In this document: one piece after another, positions 38,263 to 47,099 of the stretch
How positions within the stretch are numbered: the stretch's first letter is position 1
How the letters are laid out: the number at the start of each line of letters is the position of its first letter
DNA from: Sphingobium fuliginis
GTDB lineage: Bacteria > Pseudomonadota > Alphaproteobacteria > Sphingomonadales > Sphingomonadaceae
Assembly: GCF_004152845.1 (NCBI RefSeq)
Contig: NZ_SEON01000002.1
Span: 682,001-746,000, forward strand
Direction: 5' to 3'
Length of the DNA: 64,000 nucleotides
Position numbers and translations under genes: made by a program
Notes under the pieces: model-generated
What the model was told of the DNA's origin: nothing
Databases searched by the model: none
The model's input: the letters and a program-made list of their open reading frames with translations, nothing else

Positions 38263-38830
38263 CGCATTTCCCCACCTTGACACCCGTCGAGCCTAAATGC
38301 GGGTGATCATTTGACAATGTGCGCGATTCTGCATGATTCGGCAAGATGACCACCCGGCGAAATCCTTAAAAAACCGTGAAAAATGGGCGGTGTAGCGGTC
38401 CCGCAATGGGACTGGGGAACAATATGGCGCAGGGATGCCATCCATTTTGGGTGACATCGGCCTGGCAAGGGGATGCTGCCGGGGCGCTGGTTGGTTGAGT
38501 CGGAAGTGAAGAGGTCTGGAAAGCAGACAGGCCGCTTTTTCTCACCCGTTCGCCCTGTCGAAGGGCTTCGCTTCTTTGGAACCGTGGGCCCGGAAAAAGG
38601 CAAGGCGTCGGACGGGCCCGGCGCGAACGGTTCCTTTTTGGCCTGTTCCGGAACGGATTCCGAACGACTGCATCGGATCGGCGGCTCCAGAGCGCGCTGC
38701 GTTAAATCCGGCGCAGGTCGCGCGCTCCAGCTTTTTGCTGTCGCATTCTTTCAAGCAGAAAGCCGGTTCCCATTTGTCGACAGGCTCAGGGCCGGCTTTT
38801 CCGCACGATGTTCCAGGACCGATCCTGGCC
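38263..38830. other. Long intergenic region with decayed repeats
   Basis: About 570 bp without a credible gene between ihfA and fabH. From about 38540 it carries fragments of dispersed repeats: CCTGTCGAAGGGCTTCG near 38556, a GC hairpin AGCGCGCTGCG to GCGCGCTC near 38691-38727, AAAGCCGGTTCCCATTTG near 38760, and GTCGACAGGCTCAGG near 38777. Several resemble the complete elements at 17.7 kb and 2.5 kb. The ihfA promoter should be at its left edge. Confidence 0.6.
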
Positions 38831-39799
38831 CTACACCCGCAGGACGCAGGCGCCCCAGGTGAAGCCGCCGCCCATCGCCTCCAGCACCAGCAGGTCGCCG
38901 GACTGGATGCGCCCGTCGCGCATGGCGAGGTCGAGGGCCAGGGGAACCGATGCGGCGGAGGTGTTCGCATGGCGATCCACCGTCATCACCACCTTTTCCG
39001 GCGCGAGCTTCAGCTTGCGCGCGGTCGCATCGAGGATGCGGGCATTGGCCTGGTGCGGGACCAGCCAGTCGATGTCCGCCGCGGTCATGTCGGCAGCGGC
39101 CATCACTTCGGTCAGCACCGAGGCCAGATTGGTGACGGCGTGGCGGAAGACTTCCTGTCCCTTCATCCGCAGCTTGCCGACCGTCTGCGTGGTGGAGGGG
39201 CCGCCGTCGACATAGAGAAGCTGGTTGTGGCGGCCGTCGGCGTGCAGTTTCGAAGCGAGGATGCCCCGCTTGCCATCGGTGCTTTCCTCCGCGCCCAGCA
39301 CGACCGCGCCTGCGCCGTCGCCGAAGAGCACGCAGGTGGTGCGGTCTTCCCAGTCGAGGATGCGGCTGAAGGTTTCCGAGCCGATCACGATGGCGTTTCG
39401 CGCCGCGCCCGAGCAGATCATGCTGTCGGCCACGGTGATGGCATAGAGGAAGCCGGAGCAGACCGCCGCCACGTCGAAGGCCACGCAATCGTTGATGCCA
39501 AGCGCGGCCTGGACGATGGTGGCGGTGGCCGGGAAGGTCTGGTCAGGGGTGGCGGTGGCCAGCACGATCAGGTCGATGTCCTGCGCGGACAGGCTGGCGG
39601 CTTCCAGCGCCGCCCTGGCCGCATCGGTGGCGAGCGTCGCTGTGGTTTCACCCTCTCCCGCGATGTAGCGGGTGCGGATGCCGGTGCGCTCGACGATCCA
39701 TTCGTCGCTCGTGTCCACGGTCTGCGCCAATTCGGCATTGGTGACGGAGCGGACCGGCAGGGCGGAGCCCGTGCCCAGGAGAACGGATCGGCGGATCAC
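38831..39799 (-). CDS. fabH: Beta-ketoacyl-ACP synthase III
   Basis: 322 residues. The catalytic triad is Cys114 (AAVCSGF), His in PHQANARI and Asn in RHANTSAAS. It condenses acetyl-CoA with malonyl-ACP to start fatty acid synthesis. ATG 39799 overlaps the stop of plsX (4 nt), giving the conserved rpmF-plsX-fabH order. Confidence 0.97.
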   Translation of the reverse strand: MIRRSVLLGTGSALPVRSVTNAELAQTVDTSDEWIVERTGIRTRYIAGEGETTATLATDAARAALEAASLSAQDIDLIVLATATPDQTFPATATIVQAALGINDCVAFDVAAVCSGFLYAITVADSMICSGAARNAIVIGSETFSRILDWEDRTTCVLFGDGAGAVVLGAEESTDGKRGILASKLHADGRHNQLLYVDGGPSTTQTVGKLRMKGQEVFRHAVTNLASVLTEVMAAADMTAADIDWLVPHQANARILDATARKLKLAPEKVVMTVDRHANTSAASVPLALDLAMRDGRIQSGDLLVLEAMGGGFTWGACVLRV

Positions 39800-40854
39800 T
39801 TTGCGGGCAGCTCCATCCTGGATGCCGGGGCGGTCAACCCCTCGATCCCGTGCATGTCGGCGGCGATGCGCCGGGTGATGTCTTCCTCCAGCAGCCGGGC
39901 GGCGACATGGACGGCATTGGCGACGCCCTTGTCGTTTGCGCTGCCATGGCTTTTCACGACCACGCCATTGAGGCCGAGGAAAACGGCGCCATTATGGTTG
40001 TTGGGGTCGAGATGATGGCGCAGCAGGTGCATCGCGGGCTTGGAGATCAGGAAGCCGAGCTTGGAACGGATCGAGCTGGTGAAGGCGGTGCGCAGCAGGT
40101 CGGTGACGAAGCGGGCCGTGCCCTCCGCCGTCTTCAATGCGACATTGCCGGAAAAGCCGTCCGACACGATGACGTCGACATCGCCCCGGCCAATCTTGTC
40201 GCCCTCCGTAAAGCCTTCGAAGGACAGCGGCAGGCTGGTCGCGGCGCGCAGGATCGCGGCGGCGTCGCGGATTTCCTCCGTCCCCTTCATTTCTTCCGTG
40301 CCGATGTTCATCAGGCGGACGCGGGGCCGCTCCAGATCGAGCGCGATGCGGGCATAGGCGGCGCCCATCACCGCGAACTGGACAAGGTTGCGGGCGTCGC
40401 ATTCGGTGTTGGCGCCCAGATCCAGCATGACCACGTCATTGTCGCCCAGGGTCGGCAGCATGGCGGCCAGCGCGGGCCGGTCGACGCCCTTCATGGTGCG
40501 CAGGGCGAGCTTCGCCATCGCCATCAGCGCGCCGGTATTGCCGGAGGAGACCGCAGCGCCGCAATCGCCCGCCTTCACCGCCGCGATCGCCATGCTCATC
40601 GAACTGGTCTTCTTGCGGATGGCGACGCTGGGCTTGTCGCCTGAAGCCACCACATCGGGCGCGTGGACGATTTCCGACGCGGCGCGCAGATTGGGGTGGT
40701 TGTCGAGCGCGGACTTGATCCGCGCCTCGTCCCCGAAAAGGGTGAAGCGCAACCCTTCGTGACGGCGACGGGCGAGCGCAACGCCCGCCATCATCACGCG
40801 TACGCCTTCATCCCCGCCCATCGCGTCGATTGCGATTCGCGGTTGGCTGGACAA
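39796..40854 (-). CDS. plsX: Phosphate acyltransferase PlsX
   Basis: 352 residues with the PlsX signatures [11 protein letters not shown] at the N-terminus, [12 protein letters not shown] and [12 protein letters not shown]. It converts acyl-ACP to acyl-phosphate for phosphatidic acid synthesis at the membrane. Lies 35 bp downstream of rpmF and overlaps fabH. Confidence 0.97.
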   Translation of the reverse strand: MSSQPRIAIDAMGGDEGVRVMMAGVALARRRHEGLRFTLFGDEARIKSALDNHPNLRAASEIVHAPDVVASGDKPSVAIRKKTSSMSMAIAAVKAGDCGAAVSSGNTGALMAMAKLALRTMKGVDRPALAAMLPTLGDNDVVMLDLGANTECDARNLVQFAVMGAAYARIALDLERPRVRLMNIGTEEMKGTEEIRDAAAILRAATSLPLSFEGFTEGDKIGRGDVDVIVSDGFSGNVALKTAEGTARFVTDLLRTAFTSSIRSKLGFLISKPAMHLLRHHLDPNNHNGAVFLGLNGVVVKSHGSANDKGVANAVHVAARLLEEDITRRIAADMHGIEGLTAPASRMELPAK

Positions 40855-40889
40855 GTTAACGCACCCTTTTCAGGAGAAATGCTTGAGCG

Positions 40890-41069
40890 TCAGGCCCCGA
40901 CGGCGACGACTTCACGGCCGTTATAGTGGCCGCAGGCGTCGCAGAGATTGTGCGGGCGCTTCAGTTCGCCGCAGTTCGAGCATTCCTGATAGGCCTCGAC
41001 ACGCAGCGAGTCATGGCTGCGGCGCATGCCGCGGCGGGACGGGGACGTTTTCCTCTTGGGGACAGCCAT
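40890..41069 (-). CDS. rpmF: 50S ribosomal protein L32
   Basis: 59 residues, [20 protein letters not shown] at the start. A four-cysteine zinc ribbon (CSNCG then CDACG) follows. The ORF is too short for many long-ORF lists but matches L32 throughout and heads the rpmF-plsX-fabH cluster. The zinc-ribbon (C+) form is used rather than a cysteine-free one. Confidence 0.95.
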   Translation of the reverse strand: MAVPKRKTSPSRRGMRRSHDSLRVEAYQECSNCGELKRPHNLCDACGHYNGREVVAVGA

Positions 41070-41276
41070 GTCGGCACCTTATTCCATAAATTGATCTGTT
41101 AGTGCGACTGGCCGTATCCGATGGATGACGACGCCAACGGCGCCGCAGACCCATGCGGCCCGGATGATCGCGAAGCCCTGCGCCTATAGCGTTTTTTGGC
41201 CCGTGCGCAAGTCCTTCTTGCCCCGCCATGCCGCCGCCCTATTCTGGGGGCGTCGCCATGAAAGGGGGGAAATCCG

Positions 41277-41708
41277 ATGTTGCTGCCGATCACGCTGACG
41301 CTGGCCGCCGCCTGCGCGCTGCTCAACATGTGGCTGGGGATTCGATGCGCGCGAATCCGGATTTCGGATCATGTGCTGCACGGCGACGGTGGCAGCGCGC
41401 TGTTGGCCAAGCGGATGCGCGCGCATGCCAATTTCATCGAATATGTGCCGGTGACGCTGATTCTCTTCGGACTGGTGGAACTGGCGGTCGGGGCGTCGAT
41501 CTGGCTCTGGGGCGCGGCGCTGGCGCTGGTGCTGGCGCGAATCGCCCATGGCTTCGGGATGGATGCGGAGAAGCCGACCGTCTGGCGCGGCGCAGGAGCG
41601 CTGCTGACCTGGGCGGTGATGGTCGGCATGGCGGTGGCGGCGCTCACTGTCGCCTATGGCGCGACGCGGGAGGTGCCGGCGCCGCCCGCCATGGCGATGG
41701 TTCGATAG
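41277..41708 (+). CDS. MAPEG family membrane protein
   Basis: 143 residues with four hydrophobic helices. The conserved RMRAHANFIEYVPVTLIL segment (about 46-63) is the MAPEG signature; members are membrane-bound glutathione transferases or eicosanoid enzymes in eukaryotes, and of uncertain function in bacteria. It converges with the MBL hydrolase gene; stops are 2 bp apart. Confidence 0.88.
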   Translation: MLLPITLTLAAACALLNMWLGIRCARIRISDHVLHGDGGSALLAKRMRAHANFIEYVPVTLILFGLVELAVGASIWLWGAALALVLARIAHGFGMDAEKPTVWRGAGALLTWAVMVGMAVAALTVAYGATREVPAPPAMAMVR

Positions 41709-41710
41709 GG

Positions 41711-42367
41711 TCAGGCGAGGACGGCATCCCCCACGAAGGGATTGGTGCGGCGTTCATGGGCGAAGTTGCTCATCGGGCCGTGGCCGGGGACGAAGGCCGT
41801 GTCGCCGCCCAACGGCCAGAGCTTGCCGGTGATCGCATCGACCAACTGCTGATGATTGCCCATGGGGAAGTCGGTGCGGCCGATCGACCCCTGGAACAGC
41901 ACGTCCCCGACGATGGCGAGCTTGCTGGGCGCATGGTGGAAGACGACGTGGCCGGGCGTGTGGCCGGGGCAGTGATAGACGTCGAGCGTGAGGTCGCCGA
42001 CCGTGACCTGATCGCCGTCCTCCAGCCAGCGGTCGGGTTCGAAGCTTTCGCCGTCGATGCCGTATCGGGCGCCGTCCTCGCCCAGCCGGTCGATCCAGAA
42101 GCGGTCGGCTTCATGCGGCCCCTCGATCGGAACGCCCAGATCGCGGGCGAGGATGCCCGCCTGACCGCAATGGTCGATATGACCGTGGGTGACGAGGATC
42201 TTCTCTATGGTGACGCCATGCTGCTCGGCCGCCCTTTTCAGAATGGGCAGGTCCGCGCCCGGATCGACGAAGGCGCCGCGATGGGTCGCCGTGCACCAGA
42301 AGAGCGTGCAATTCTGCTGGAGCGGCGTGACGGGGATCAGGGCGGCTTTGAGGGGCGGAGTCGTCAT
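41711..42367 (-). CDS. MBL-fold metallo-hydrolase (glyoxalase II-like)
   Basis: 218 residues. The metallo-beta-lactamase motif THGHIDH gives His61, His63, Asp65 and His66. CPGHTPGHV and VPGHGP contribute further ligands, and GDVLFQGSIGRTDFP is characteristic of the glyoxalase II-like subgroup (YcbL type). Probably a cytosolic thioesterase. Start ATG 42367 (MTTPPLKAALIPVTPLQQN) is chosen by family length. Confidence 0.88.
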   Translation of the reverse strand: MTTPPLKAALIPVTPLQQNCTLFWCTATHRGAFVDPGADLPILKRAAEQHGVTIEKILVTHGHIDHCGQAGILARDLGVPIEGPHEADRFWIDRLGEDGARYGIDGESFEPDRWLEDGDQVTVGDLTLDVYHCPGHTPGHVVFHHAPSKLAIVGDVLFQGSIGRTDFPMGNHQQLVDAITGKLWPLGGDTAFVPGHGPMSNFAHERRTNPFVGDAVLA

Positions 42368-42531
42368 GGCGCTGATGTGGCGAAGCTGCGCGCCGGGTGC
42401 AAGGCCTTGGGGAGCGAGGGGCATTCGAGGGGGCTGGGGCGGCTTGCTGCTTTTCCGCTTTCCCCGATGCACAAGCTGCTCCCGCGAAGGCAGGAGCACG
42501 GCGCGCCTGATGGCTCAACCGGCCAAGGTTC

Positions 42532-42957
42532 CTAACCCATTTCCTCCGTCGCGAAGGGTTCCGCCAGGCTGATGCTGTCGAGCACCTTGGCGGTTTCGTC
42601 GCGCACGCGGAGCATCACCCGGTGCAGGCGGCATTCCGATTCGGGCAGGCAGTTGGTGCAGGTCTCATGCGCGAAGCGGCTGGCGCAGGGGGTGAGCGCA
42701 AGCGAGCCGCGCGTCAGCCGGACGATGTCGCCATAGCTGATGTCGACCGGGGCCAGCGCCAGCCAATAGCCGCCATCCCGCCCACGCTGCGTCGCGACCA
42801 ACCCTTCGCGCGCCAGTTCCGACAGGATCACCGTCAGGAATTTGGACGGGATATTCTGGCGCGTGGCGATCTCGTTCAGGGGCACCGGGCCTTGCCGGTA
42901 GCGGTCTGCGAGATGCTGGAGGGCGCGGATGGCGTAACGGGTCTTCTGCGAAAGCAT
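42532..42957 (-). CDS. Rrf2-family iron-sulfur-type transcriptional regulator
   Basis: 141 residues. The winged helix is LSQKTRYAIRALQHLADR with LPESECRLH and four cysteines in the C-terminal loop (PC, TCTNC, ECRLH). The last C-x5-C-x2-H part resembles IscR, but the first cysteine spacing differs. Such regulators sense Fe-S status, iron or NO. It lies 39 bp upstream of, but on the same strand as, nothing related; the GDPD gene precedes it. Truncated haemoglobin is about 2.7 kb away. Confidence 0.87.
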   Translation of the reverse strand: MLSQKTRYAIRALQHLADRYRQGPVPLNEIATRQNIPSKFLTVILSELAREGLVATQRGRDGGYWLALAPVDISYGDIVRLTRGSLALTPCASRFAHETCTNCLPESECRLHRVMLRVRDETAKVLDSISLAEPFATEEMG

Positions 42958-42996
42958 AGGGCTGTTATTCGCTCCCGCCGGAGATTTGACAAGACA

Positions 42997-44049
42997 TCAG
43001 GGCGCGGGATTCAGCGCCTGCCGCGCCTGTTTCGGAAAATCGCTGAACATCGCGTCGACGCCCGTGCCGGCGACCGCCCGGACATAGCCGGCAAAGTCCC
43101 CCCTGCCCTGCGGATCGTCCGGGCGCTGGAAGGCGGCGGGCAGGAAGCCGTTTTCCATGCGCAGCGTCCAGACATGGACCTGCAACCCGGCCTGATGGGC
43201 GCGGTCGACAAGGCCCGTCGACCCGTCGGGGGCAAGCACCATGGCGGTCGCAGGGCCGACGCCGTCCGCATAGTCAGCGATCTGTTGCAGCCCCTGGGTC
43301 GTCATCATGTCGGCATAGGTCGTGCCGGGTTCATCGGCCGGTCCGCCCTCGCCGTCCACCAGTTGGATCAGGCGCAGGCGGGTCGCCGCGCGCAGGGCCT
43401 TGAGGTTGCCGACCTCGAAGGACTGGATGAAGACCGGATCGGCCTCCGTCTGATAGCCATATCGGCTGAGCAGCGCGAGCAAGGGCTGCTGATGCGGCAG
43501 GCCGATGCCCGCGAAATAGCCGGGATGCTTGGTTTCGGGATAGAGGCCGATGCGGCGGCCAAGCTCCGCCTCCTTGGCGCGGACCAGCTTCAATATCTCC
43601 TCGAAGGTCGGAATGAGGTACAGGTCGTTGAAGCGGCTGTTGGCGGGGCGAAGCTGCGGCAGCCGTTCGCGGGCGCGCAGCGTGCGCAGTTCCGCGAGCG
43701 TGAAATCCTCCGTGAACCAGCCGGAGACGGGCTGGCCGTCGATGGTCTTGCTGGTTCTGCGGGTAGCGAATTCGGGATGATCCGCGACATCGGTGGTGCC
43801 GCCAATCTCATTTTCATGCCGGGCGACGAGGACGCCGTCGCGGGTCAGCACCAGGTCCGGCTCGATATAGTCGGCGCCCTGGTCGATCGCGCGCTCATAG
43901 GCGGCGAGCGTATGTTCGGGCCGCTCGCCGCTGGCGCCGCGATGGGCGATGATGAAGGGTTCGGCCATCGCAGGCGCCGCCATCAACAGGGTGAGGAGGA
44001 GGATGGCGGCCCGATACATGCCCGGCCGGAGCATCCTCCCCACGGTCAT
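42997..44049 (-). CDS. Glycerophosphodiester phosphodiesterase (GlpQ type), secreted
   Basis: 350 residues. A signal peptide (about 1-29, YRAAILLLTLLMAAPAMA) leads to the TIM-barrel motif AHRGASGERPEHT (His36, His46) and YIEPDLVLTRDG, with LYPETKHP later. It hydrolyses glycerophosphodiesters to glycerol-3-phosphate in the periplasm. The 350-residue GlpQ-like length separates it from shorter UgpQ types. Its ATG overlaps the stop of the ArsC/Spx-like gene by 4 nt. Confidence 0.92.
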   Translation of the reverse strand: MTVGRMLRPGMYRAAILLLTLLMAAPAMAEPFIIAHRGASGERPEHTLAAYERAIDQGADYIEPDLVLTRDGVLVARHENEIGGTTDVADHPEFATRRTSKTIDGQPVSGWFTEDFTLAELRTLRARERLPQLRPANSRFNDLYLIPTFEEILKLVRAKEAELGRRIGLYPETKHPGYFAGIGLPHQQPLLALLSRYGYQTEADPVFIQSFEVGNLKALRAATRLRLIQLVDGEGGPADEPGTTYADMMTTQGLQQIADYADGVGPATAMVLAPDGSTGLVDRAHQAGLQVHVWTLRMENGFLPAAFQRPDDPQGRGDFAGYVRAVAGTGVDAMFSDFPKQARQALNPAP

Positions 44050-44402
44050 GCCTTCACGCCCTCCAGAGCGTCCTCATAGGTGGTCGCCTTGAAGCCGACG
44101 ATGGTGCGGTCGCCCAGGTCCAGGATCGGGCGCTTGATCATTGAGGGGTTGCTCATCATCAGCAGAATCGCCTTTTCCGAGTCGATATGCGCCTTGTCGC
44201 CCGCGTCCAGCGCCTTGAAGGTGGTGCCGGAACGGTTGAGGATGGTTTCCCACCCATGTTCCATCACCCATTCCTCCAGCTTCGCCTTGTCGACGCCCGA
44301 CACCTTATAGTCGTGGAAGCTGTAGGCCTTGCCGCTATTGTCGAGGAAATTGCGCGCCTTCTTGATCGTGTCGCAATTCTTGATGCCGTACATGGTCAGC
44401 AT
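44046..44402 (-). CDS. ArsC/Spx-like family reductase (YffB type)
   Basis: 118 residues. The N-terminal MYGIKNCDTIKKARNFLD carries a single catalytic Cys (CDTIKKA) as in YffB-like proteins. The C-terminal MMSNPSMIKRPILDLGDRTIVGF is the ArsC-family signature. Arsenate reduction is not implied; YffB is glutathione-dependent. The start is ATG 44402 (MLTMYG), or ATG 44393. First of a small run RidA-ArsC-GDPD on the minus strand. Confidence 0.88.
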   Translation of the reverse strand: MLTMYGIKNCDTIKKARNFLDNSGKAYSFHDYKVSGVDKAKLEEWVMEHGWETILNRSGTTFKALDAGDKAHIDSEKAILLMMSNPSMIKRPILDLGDRTIVGFKATTYEDALEGVKA

Positions 44403-44407
44403 GGCTG

Positions 44408-44788
44408 TTATCCCTTGAACGCGGTGACTTCGATCTCGATCTTCATCTCCGGCTTGATGAGGCCGGTGACGATGCAGCTCGCGGCGGGGCGGATGTCGCC
44501 GAAGACCGGTGCGGTCGCCTCCCCCAGCACATCCCAATAGGCCGGGTCCGTGATGTAATAGGTGACGCGCACCACGTCCGCGAAGGAGAAGCCCGCCTCC
44601 TCCAGCGCCCGGCCGATGACCTTCAGCGCGTTCCTGCCCTGATCGACGACGGATTCGGGCATGGCCCTGGTTTCGGGATCGGTGCCGGTGGTGCCGGCGA
44701 CGAAGCACCAGTCGCCCTGGACGACGGCGCGCGAATAGCCGACCTGCGCCTCGAAGGGCGAGCCGGAGGAAATAAGCTGGCGGGGCAT
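44408..44788 (-). CDS. RidA family protein
   Basis: 126 residues of the YjgF/YER057c/UK114 fold. RAVVQGDWCFVAGTTGTDP and IEIEVTAFKG are typical; the catalytic Arg that RidA uses for imine hydrolysis appears to be in DIRPAASCIV (the usual R-A/V-x-V motif). It hydrolyses reactive enamine/imine intermediates. Five bp separate it from the ArsC-like gene. Confidence 0.87.
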   Translation of the reverse strand: MPRQLISSGSPFEAQVGYSRAVVQGDWCFVAGTTGTDPETRAMPESVVDQGRNALKVIGRALEEAGFSFADVVRVTYYITDPAYWDVLGEATAPVFGDIRPAASCIVTGLIKPEMKIEIEVTAFKG

Positions 44789-44923
44789 GGAAGTTCCTTG
44801 TGCAGAACGAAGCGAAAAGGATCGCCGCGGCTCTTGCCCCGTTCGCGGGATGCTGTCCAGCGCCTTTTGCCCGGCGGGAACGGCGCGGGCCGCCGGCCGT
44901 TGGAGCGGGAAAGGAGACAGAGC

Positions 44924-45229
44924 ATGAACCGACCCGACAACAGTCCCTTTCCCGACACGGGCGAGGAGAATGACGAACAGGCCGAAGCGGGTTCGCAGGC
45001 GCAGGACGTGGCCGATGAGGCGCGGGTGCGGTCGACGGACCTGGCCGAGGACAGCGAGCGCGGCGGGCGGCCCAACCCGGCGCAGATCATTCCCGACGAC
45101 ACGCCCGATCTGGTCGAGCGGATGGAGGAGATGAACCGATCCGGCCGGATCGACAATGACGCCTTCGCCGGCGAACCGCAGATGGACGATGAGGAGGATA
45201 TATTGGGGCCGACCGAGGACGAGGAATAA
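44924..45229 (+). CDS. Acidic hypothetical protein
   Basis: 101 residues, very rich in Asp and Glu (PQMDDEEDILGPTEDEE at the end) with no hydrophobic core, so likely disordered. A strong AAGGAG ribosome site precedes ATG 44924, which supports translation. No family recognised; similar short acidic proteins are common in sphingomonads. Single gene between the RidA and haemoglobin genes. Confidence 0.65.
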   Translation: MNRPDNSPFPDTGEENDEQAEAGSQAQDVADEARVRSTDLAEDSERGGRPNPAQIIPDDTPDLVERMEEMNRSGRIDNDAFAGEPQMDDEEDILGPTEDEE

Positions 45230-45256
45230 GGTCCGGCCCGCCGGCCTGCTATCCGG

Positions 45257-45649
45257 CTAAGCCGCGTTCTGGTCCAGCGACAGGTTGATCATCCCCCGCG
45301 CCATATGGCCGAGCGCATCGGCCATGGCGGCGGCGAGTTGCGGGTCGATGCCCGGTTGCGCCTTTATGGCGCGGGTCATGGCGGCGGACCATCGATCCGC
45401 CAGCGCCGAGGTGATCGGGAAGGCGCGGTGCAGCGACATGATGCACTGGCCGCGTTCGAACCAGTCGCGCGGGCCGCCGGACCATCCCGCCAGAAAGCGG
45501 GTGAGACCATGGCGCACGGCGCTGAGGTCGGCCGCATGGATGGCGCGCAGATCGGCATAGGCGGGGTTCCGGTCGATCAGGTCGTAGAAACGGTTGGCGA
45601 TGGCGGCGACGGTCGCTTCGCCGCCGATGCGGGCATAGGGGGTGGTCAT
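45257..45649 (-). CDS. Truncated haemoglobin (group II-like)
   Basis: 130 residues. The 2-on-2 globin fold starts VAAIANRFYDLIDRNP with a B10 Tyr (Tyr22). The proximal heme ligand is His74 in CIMSLHRAFPIT, and a Trp in LADRWSAAM fits the G8 Trp of groups II and III. These proteins bind O2 or NO. AGGAGG precedes ATG 45649. An FNR-like palindrome lies about 50 bp upstream (45699-45712). Confidence 0.88.
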   Translation of the reverse strand: MTTPYARIGGEATVAAIANRFYDLIDRNPAYADLRAIHAADLSAVRHGLTRFLAGWSGGPRDWFERGQCIMSLHRAFPITSALADRWSAAMTRAIKAQPGIDPQLAAAMADALGHMARGMINLSLDQNAA

Positions 45650-45698
45650 GGAGCCTCCTGCGGATGGGCACAGCGTGGCGGCTTGCGGGCGGCGATCA

Positions 45699-45712
45699 TT
45701 GATCAGGGTCAA
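45699..45712. promoter_or_regulatory. FNR/Dnr-like box upstream of the truncated haemoglobin gene
   Basis: TTGATCAGGGTCAA differs from TTGAT-N4-ATCAA at a single base. It lies about 50 bp before the truncated haemoglobin start codon on the minus strand, and 54 bp before the divergent nuclease gene. Regulation of a haemoglobin gene by an oxygen/NO-responsive FNR-type factor would fit. Confidence 0.45.
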
Positions 45713-45765
45713 ATCGGACGCTTTTGGCGCGAGACGGCAGGAGCGGCTTTCGTTATGGCCGCGTC

Positions 45766-46341
45766 ATGAGCCGAGGGTCGAGGAAGAAGCGCAGCGAAAC
45801 GGTCTGGTTGGCGGAGGCGCGTCGGGCTGGGCGCGGGCGCCTGCAACCCAGGAAGTCCCGTGGGCCCTCCATCGCCGTCCTGGTGATCGGCGGGGTGCTG
45901 ATCGGCGCGGCGCTTGGCTGGTTCGGGCCGGACCTGGCGCAGCGCTTCCAGAGGAGTGGGCGGGAGGCCGCCTTTCCCGTCGCAGGGGACAGCCTGTCGG
46001 CGCAATTCGGCTTCTGCCATGTCGGCGGGGGCGTCAATTGCGTGGTCGACGGAGACACCTTCTGGTTCCATAGCGAGAAGGTGCGGGTGATGGACATCGA
46101 CGCGCCGGAAACGCACGGGCCGCGCTGTGCCGAGGAAGCCGCTCTGGGAGCGCGCGCGACGCAGCGATTGCAGCAGTTGATGAATGCCGGCCCTTTCTCG
46201 CTGGAGAGCGGGGATCGGGAGACGGACCGCTATGGGCGGGCGCTGCGGGTGGTGACGCGCGGCGGGCAGTCGATCGGCGAGATGCTGGTGACCGAAGGGC
46301 TGGCGCGGGAATGGGACGGGGCGCGGCATCCATGGTGTTGA
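45766..46341 (+). CDS. Membrane-anchored thermonuclease-like (SNase) protein
   Basis: 191 residues. A basic cytosolic N-terminus and one membrane helix (about 38-58, IAVLVIGGVLIGAALGW) precede an SNase fold: CVVDGDTFWF, VRVMDIDAPETHG, TDRYGRALRVV and LVTEGLAREW. Catalytic Asp and Arg residues of staphylococcal nuclease (IDAPET and DRYGR) are present. Start ATG 45766; the upstream TTG at 45724 is less likely. Confidence 0.85.
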   Translation: MSRGSRKKRSETVWLAEARRAGRGRLQPRKSRGPSIAVLVIGGVLIGAALGWFGPDLAQRFQRSGREAAFPVAGDSLSAQFGFCHVGGGVNCVVDGDTFWFHSEKVRVMDIDAPETHGPRCAEEAALGARATQRLQQLMNAGPFSLESGDRETDRYGRALRVVTRGGQSIGEMLVTEGLAREWDGARHPWC

Positions 46342-46376
46342 TGGCCCGCTATTGATGGCCCGGTGTTGAGCGGGTC

Positions 46377-46401
46377 GGGAGGGGAAGGCCTTCGCCCTCC
46401 C
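46377..46401. terminator. Hairpin between convergent genes
   Basis: GGGAGGG (46377-46383) pairs with CCCTCCC (46395-46401), and the loop itself is a GAAGG/CCTTC palindrome. It sits between the nuclease-like gene and the glycine-zipper gene. No T-tract follows on either strand, so intrinsic termination is uncertain. Confidence 0.4.
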
Positions 46402-46409
46402 CTCACGGC

Positions 46410-46910
46410 TTAGCGGCAACTCAGATTGCCGCGGTCGATCTCCTGGCCCAGCAGCGCGCCCGCGCCTGCGCCGATGAGGATGCCCGCCGTGTTCGAATAG
46501 CCGCGGTCGAGCTGGCCGCCGAGCAGGCCGCCCAGCGCCGCGCCGACGATGAGGCCGGTGGTCCCGTCCGAACGGCGGCAATAATAGCGGTCGTCATAGC
46601 CGCGATAGATGCGGGTGGAGCGGGTGACGCGGATCGGCTCATAGCCGCCGCGATAATAGCGGTCGGGCCGATAGTAGCGGCCATAGCGCGGGTCCGGCCG
46701 GTTCCAGTCATAGCTGTAGATCACGCCGCCGGGACGGCGCCAGCCTTCGTGACGGCCATTGTCGTGGCGGCCGCCATGCTTCCAGTCGTCGCGGCCATGG
46801 CCCTTGCCATGTCCGGCCCATGGCGGCGGATCGGCGGCTGCGGGGGCGGCGCTCAGCGTCACGGCGCCAAGCGACAGGGCGGCGAAAGCGGTTTTCAGGG
46901 TGGATTTCAT
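46410..46910 (-). CDS. Secreted glycine-zipper protein
   Basis: 166 residues. A signal peptide (MKSTLKTAFAALSLGAVTLSAAPAAA) precedes a His/Gly/Arg/Tyr-rich stretch (YGRYYRPDRYYRGGYEP). A glycine-zipper 2TM segment, GLIVGAALGGLLGGQLD and ILIGAGAGALLGQEID, ends the protein. This resembles the Rick_17kDa family of outer-membrane/periplasmic proteins. ATG 46910 is preferred to the longer frame because it gives a clean signal peptide. Confidence 0.85.
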   Translation of the reverse strand: MKSTLKTAFAALSLGAVTLSAAPAAADPPPWAGHGKGHGRDDWKHGGRHDNGRHEGWRRPGGVIYSYDWNRPDPRYGRYYRPDRYYRGGYEPIRVTRSTRIYRGYDDRYYCRRSDGTTGLIVGAALGGLLGGQLDRGYSNTAGILIGAGAGALLGQEIDRGNLSCR

Positions 46911-47058
46911 CTCTGGCTCCCTTGGTCGACTTTTCGATGGGAGCACAACAAACCAAAGCAGATAAACGTTGCATGAACGGAACAAAACAGGGCGTTCATG
47001 CGGGGGTCAGCTTGCCGGCCGGCGGGACTGCCGGGGAAGCATTGCCTTGGACCGAAGC

Positions 47059-47086
47059 GCGGCACCGTGGGAGCGGTGCCGCCTTT
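47059..47086 (+). terminator. Hairpin downstream of nrdB
   Basis: GCGGCACCG (47059-47067) pairs with CGGTGCCGC (47074-47082), loop TGGGAG. It lies 18 bp past the nrdB stop (minus strand), but the T-run (CTTTTC) follows on the plus strand. It may be bidirectional or a stem that protects the nrdB mRNA end. Confidence 0.5.
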
Positions 47087-47099
47087 TCGCCTGTCATGA

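Noticed and set aside
38576..40015. 479-codon plus-strand frame opposite fabH and plsX
   Set aside because: Shadow of two well-conserved genes; starts in repeat DNA and has no recognisable domain.
44046..44708. Fusion of RidA and ArsC-like proteins in one 220-codon frame
   Set aside because: The N-terminal half of that frame is RidA read in the wrong frame; the ArsC-like protein starts at 44402 with its own ribosome site.
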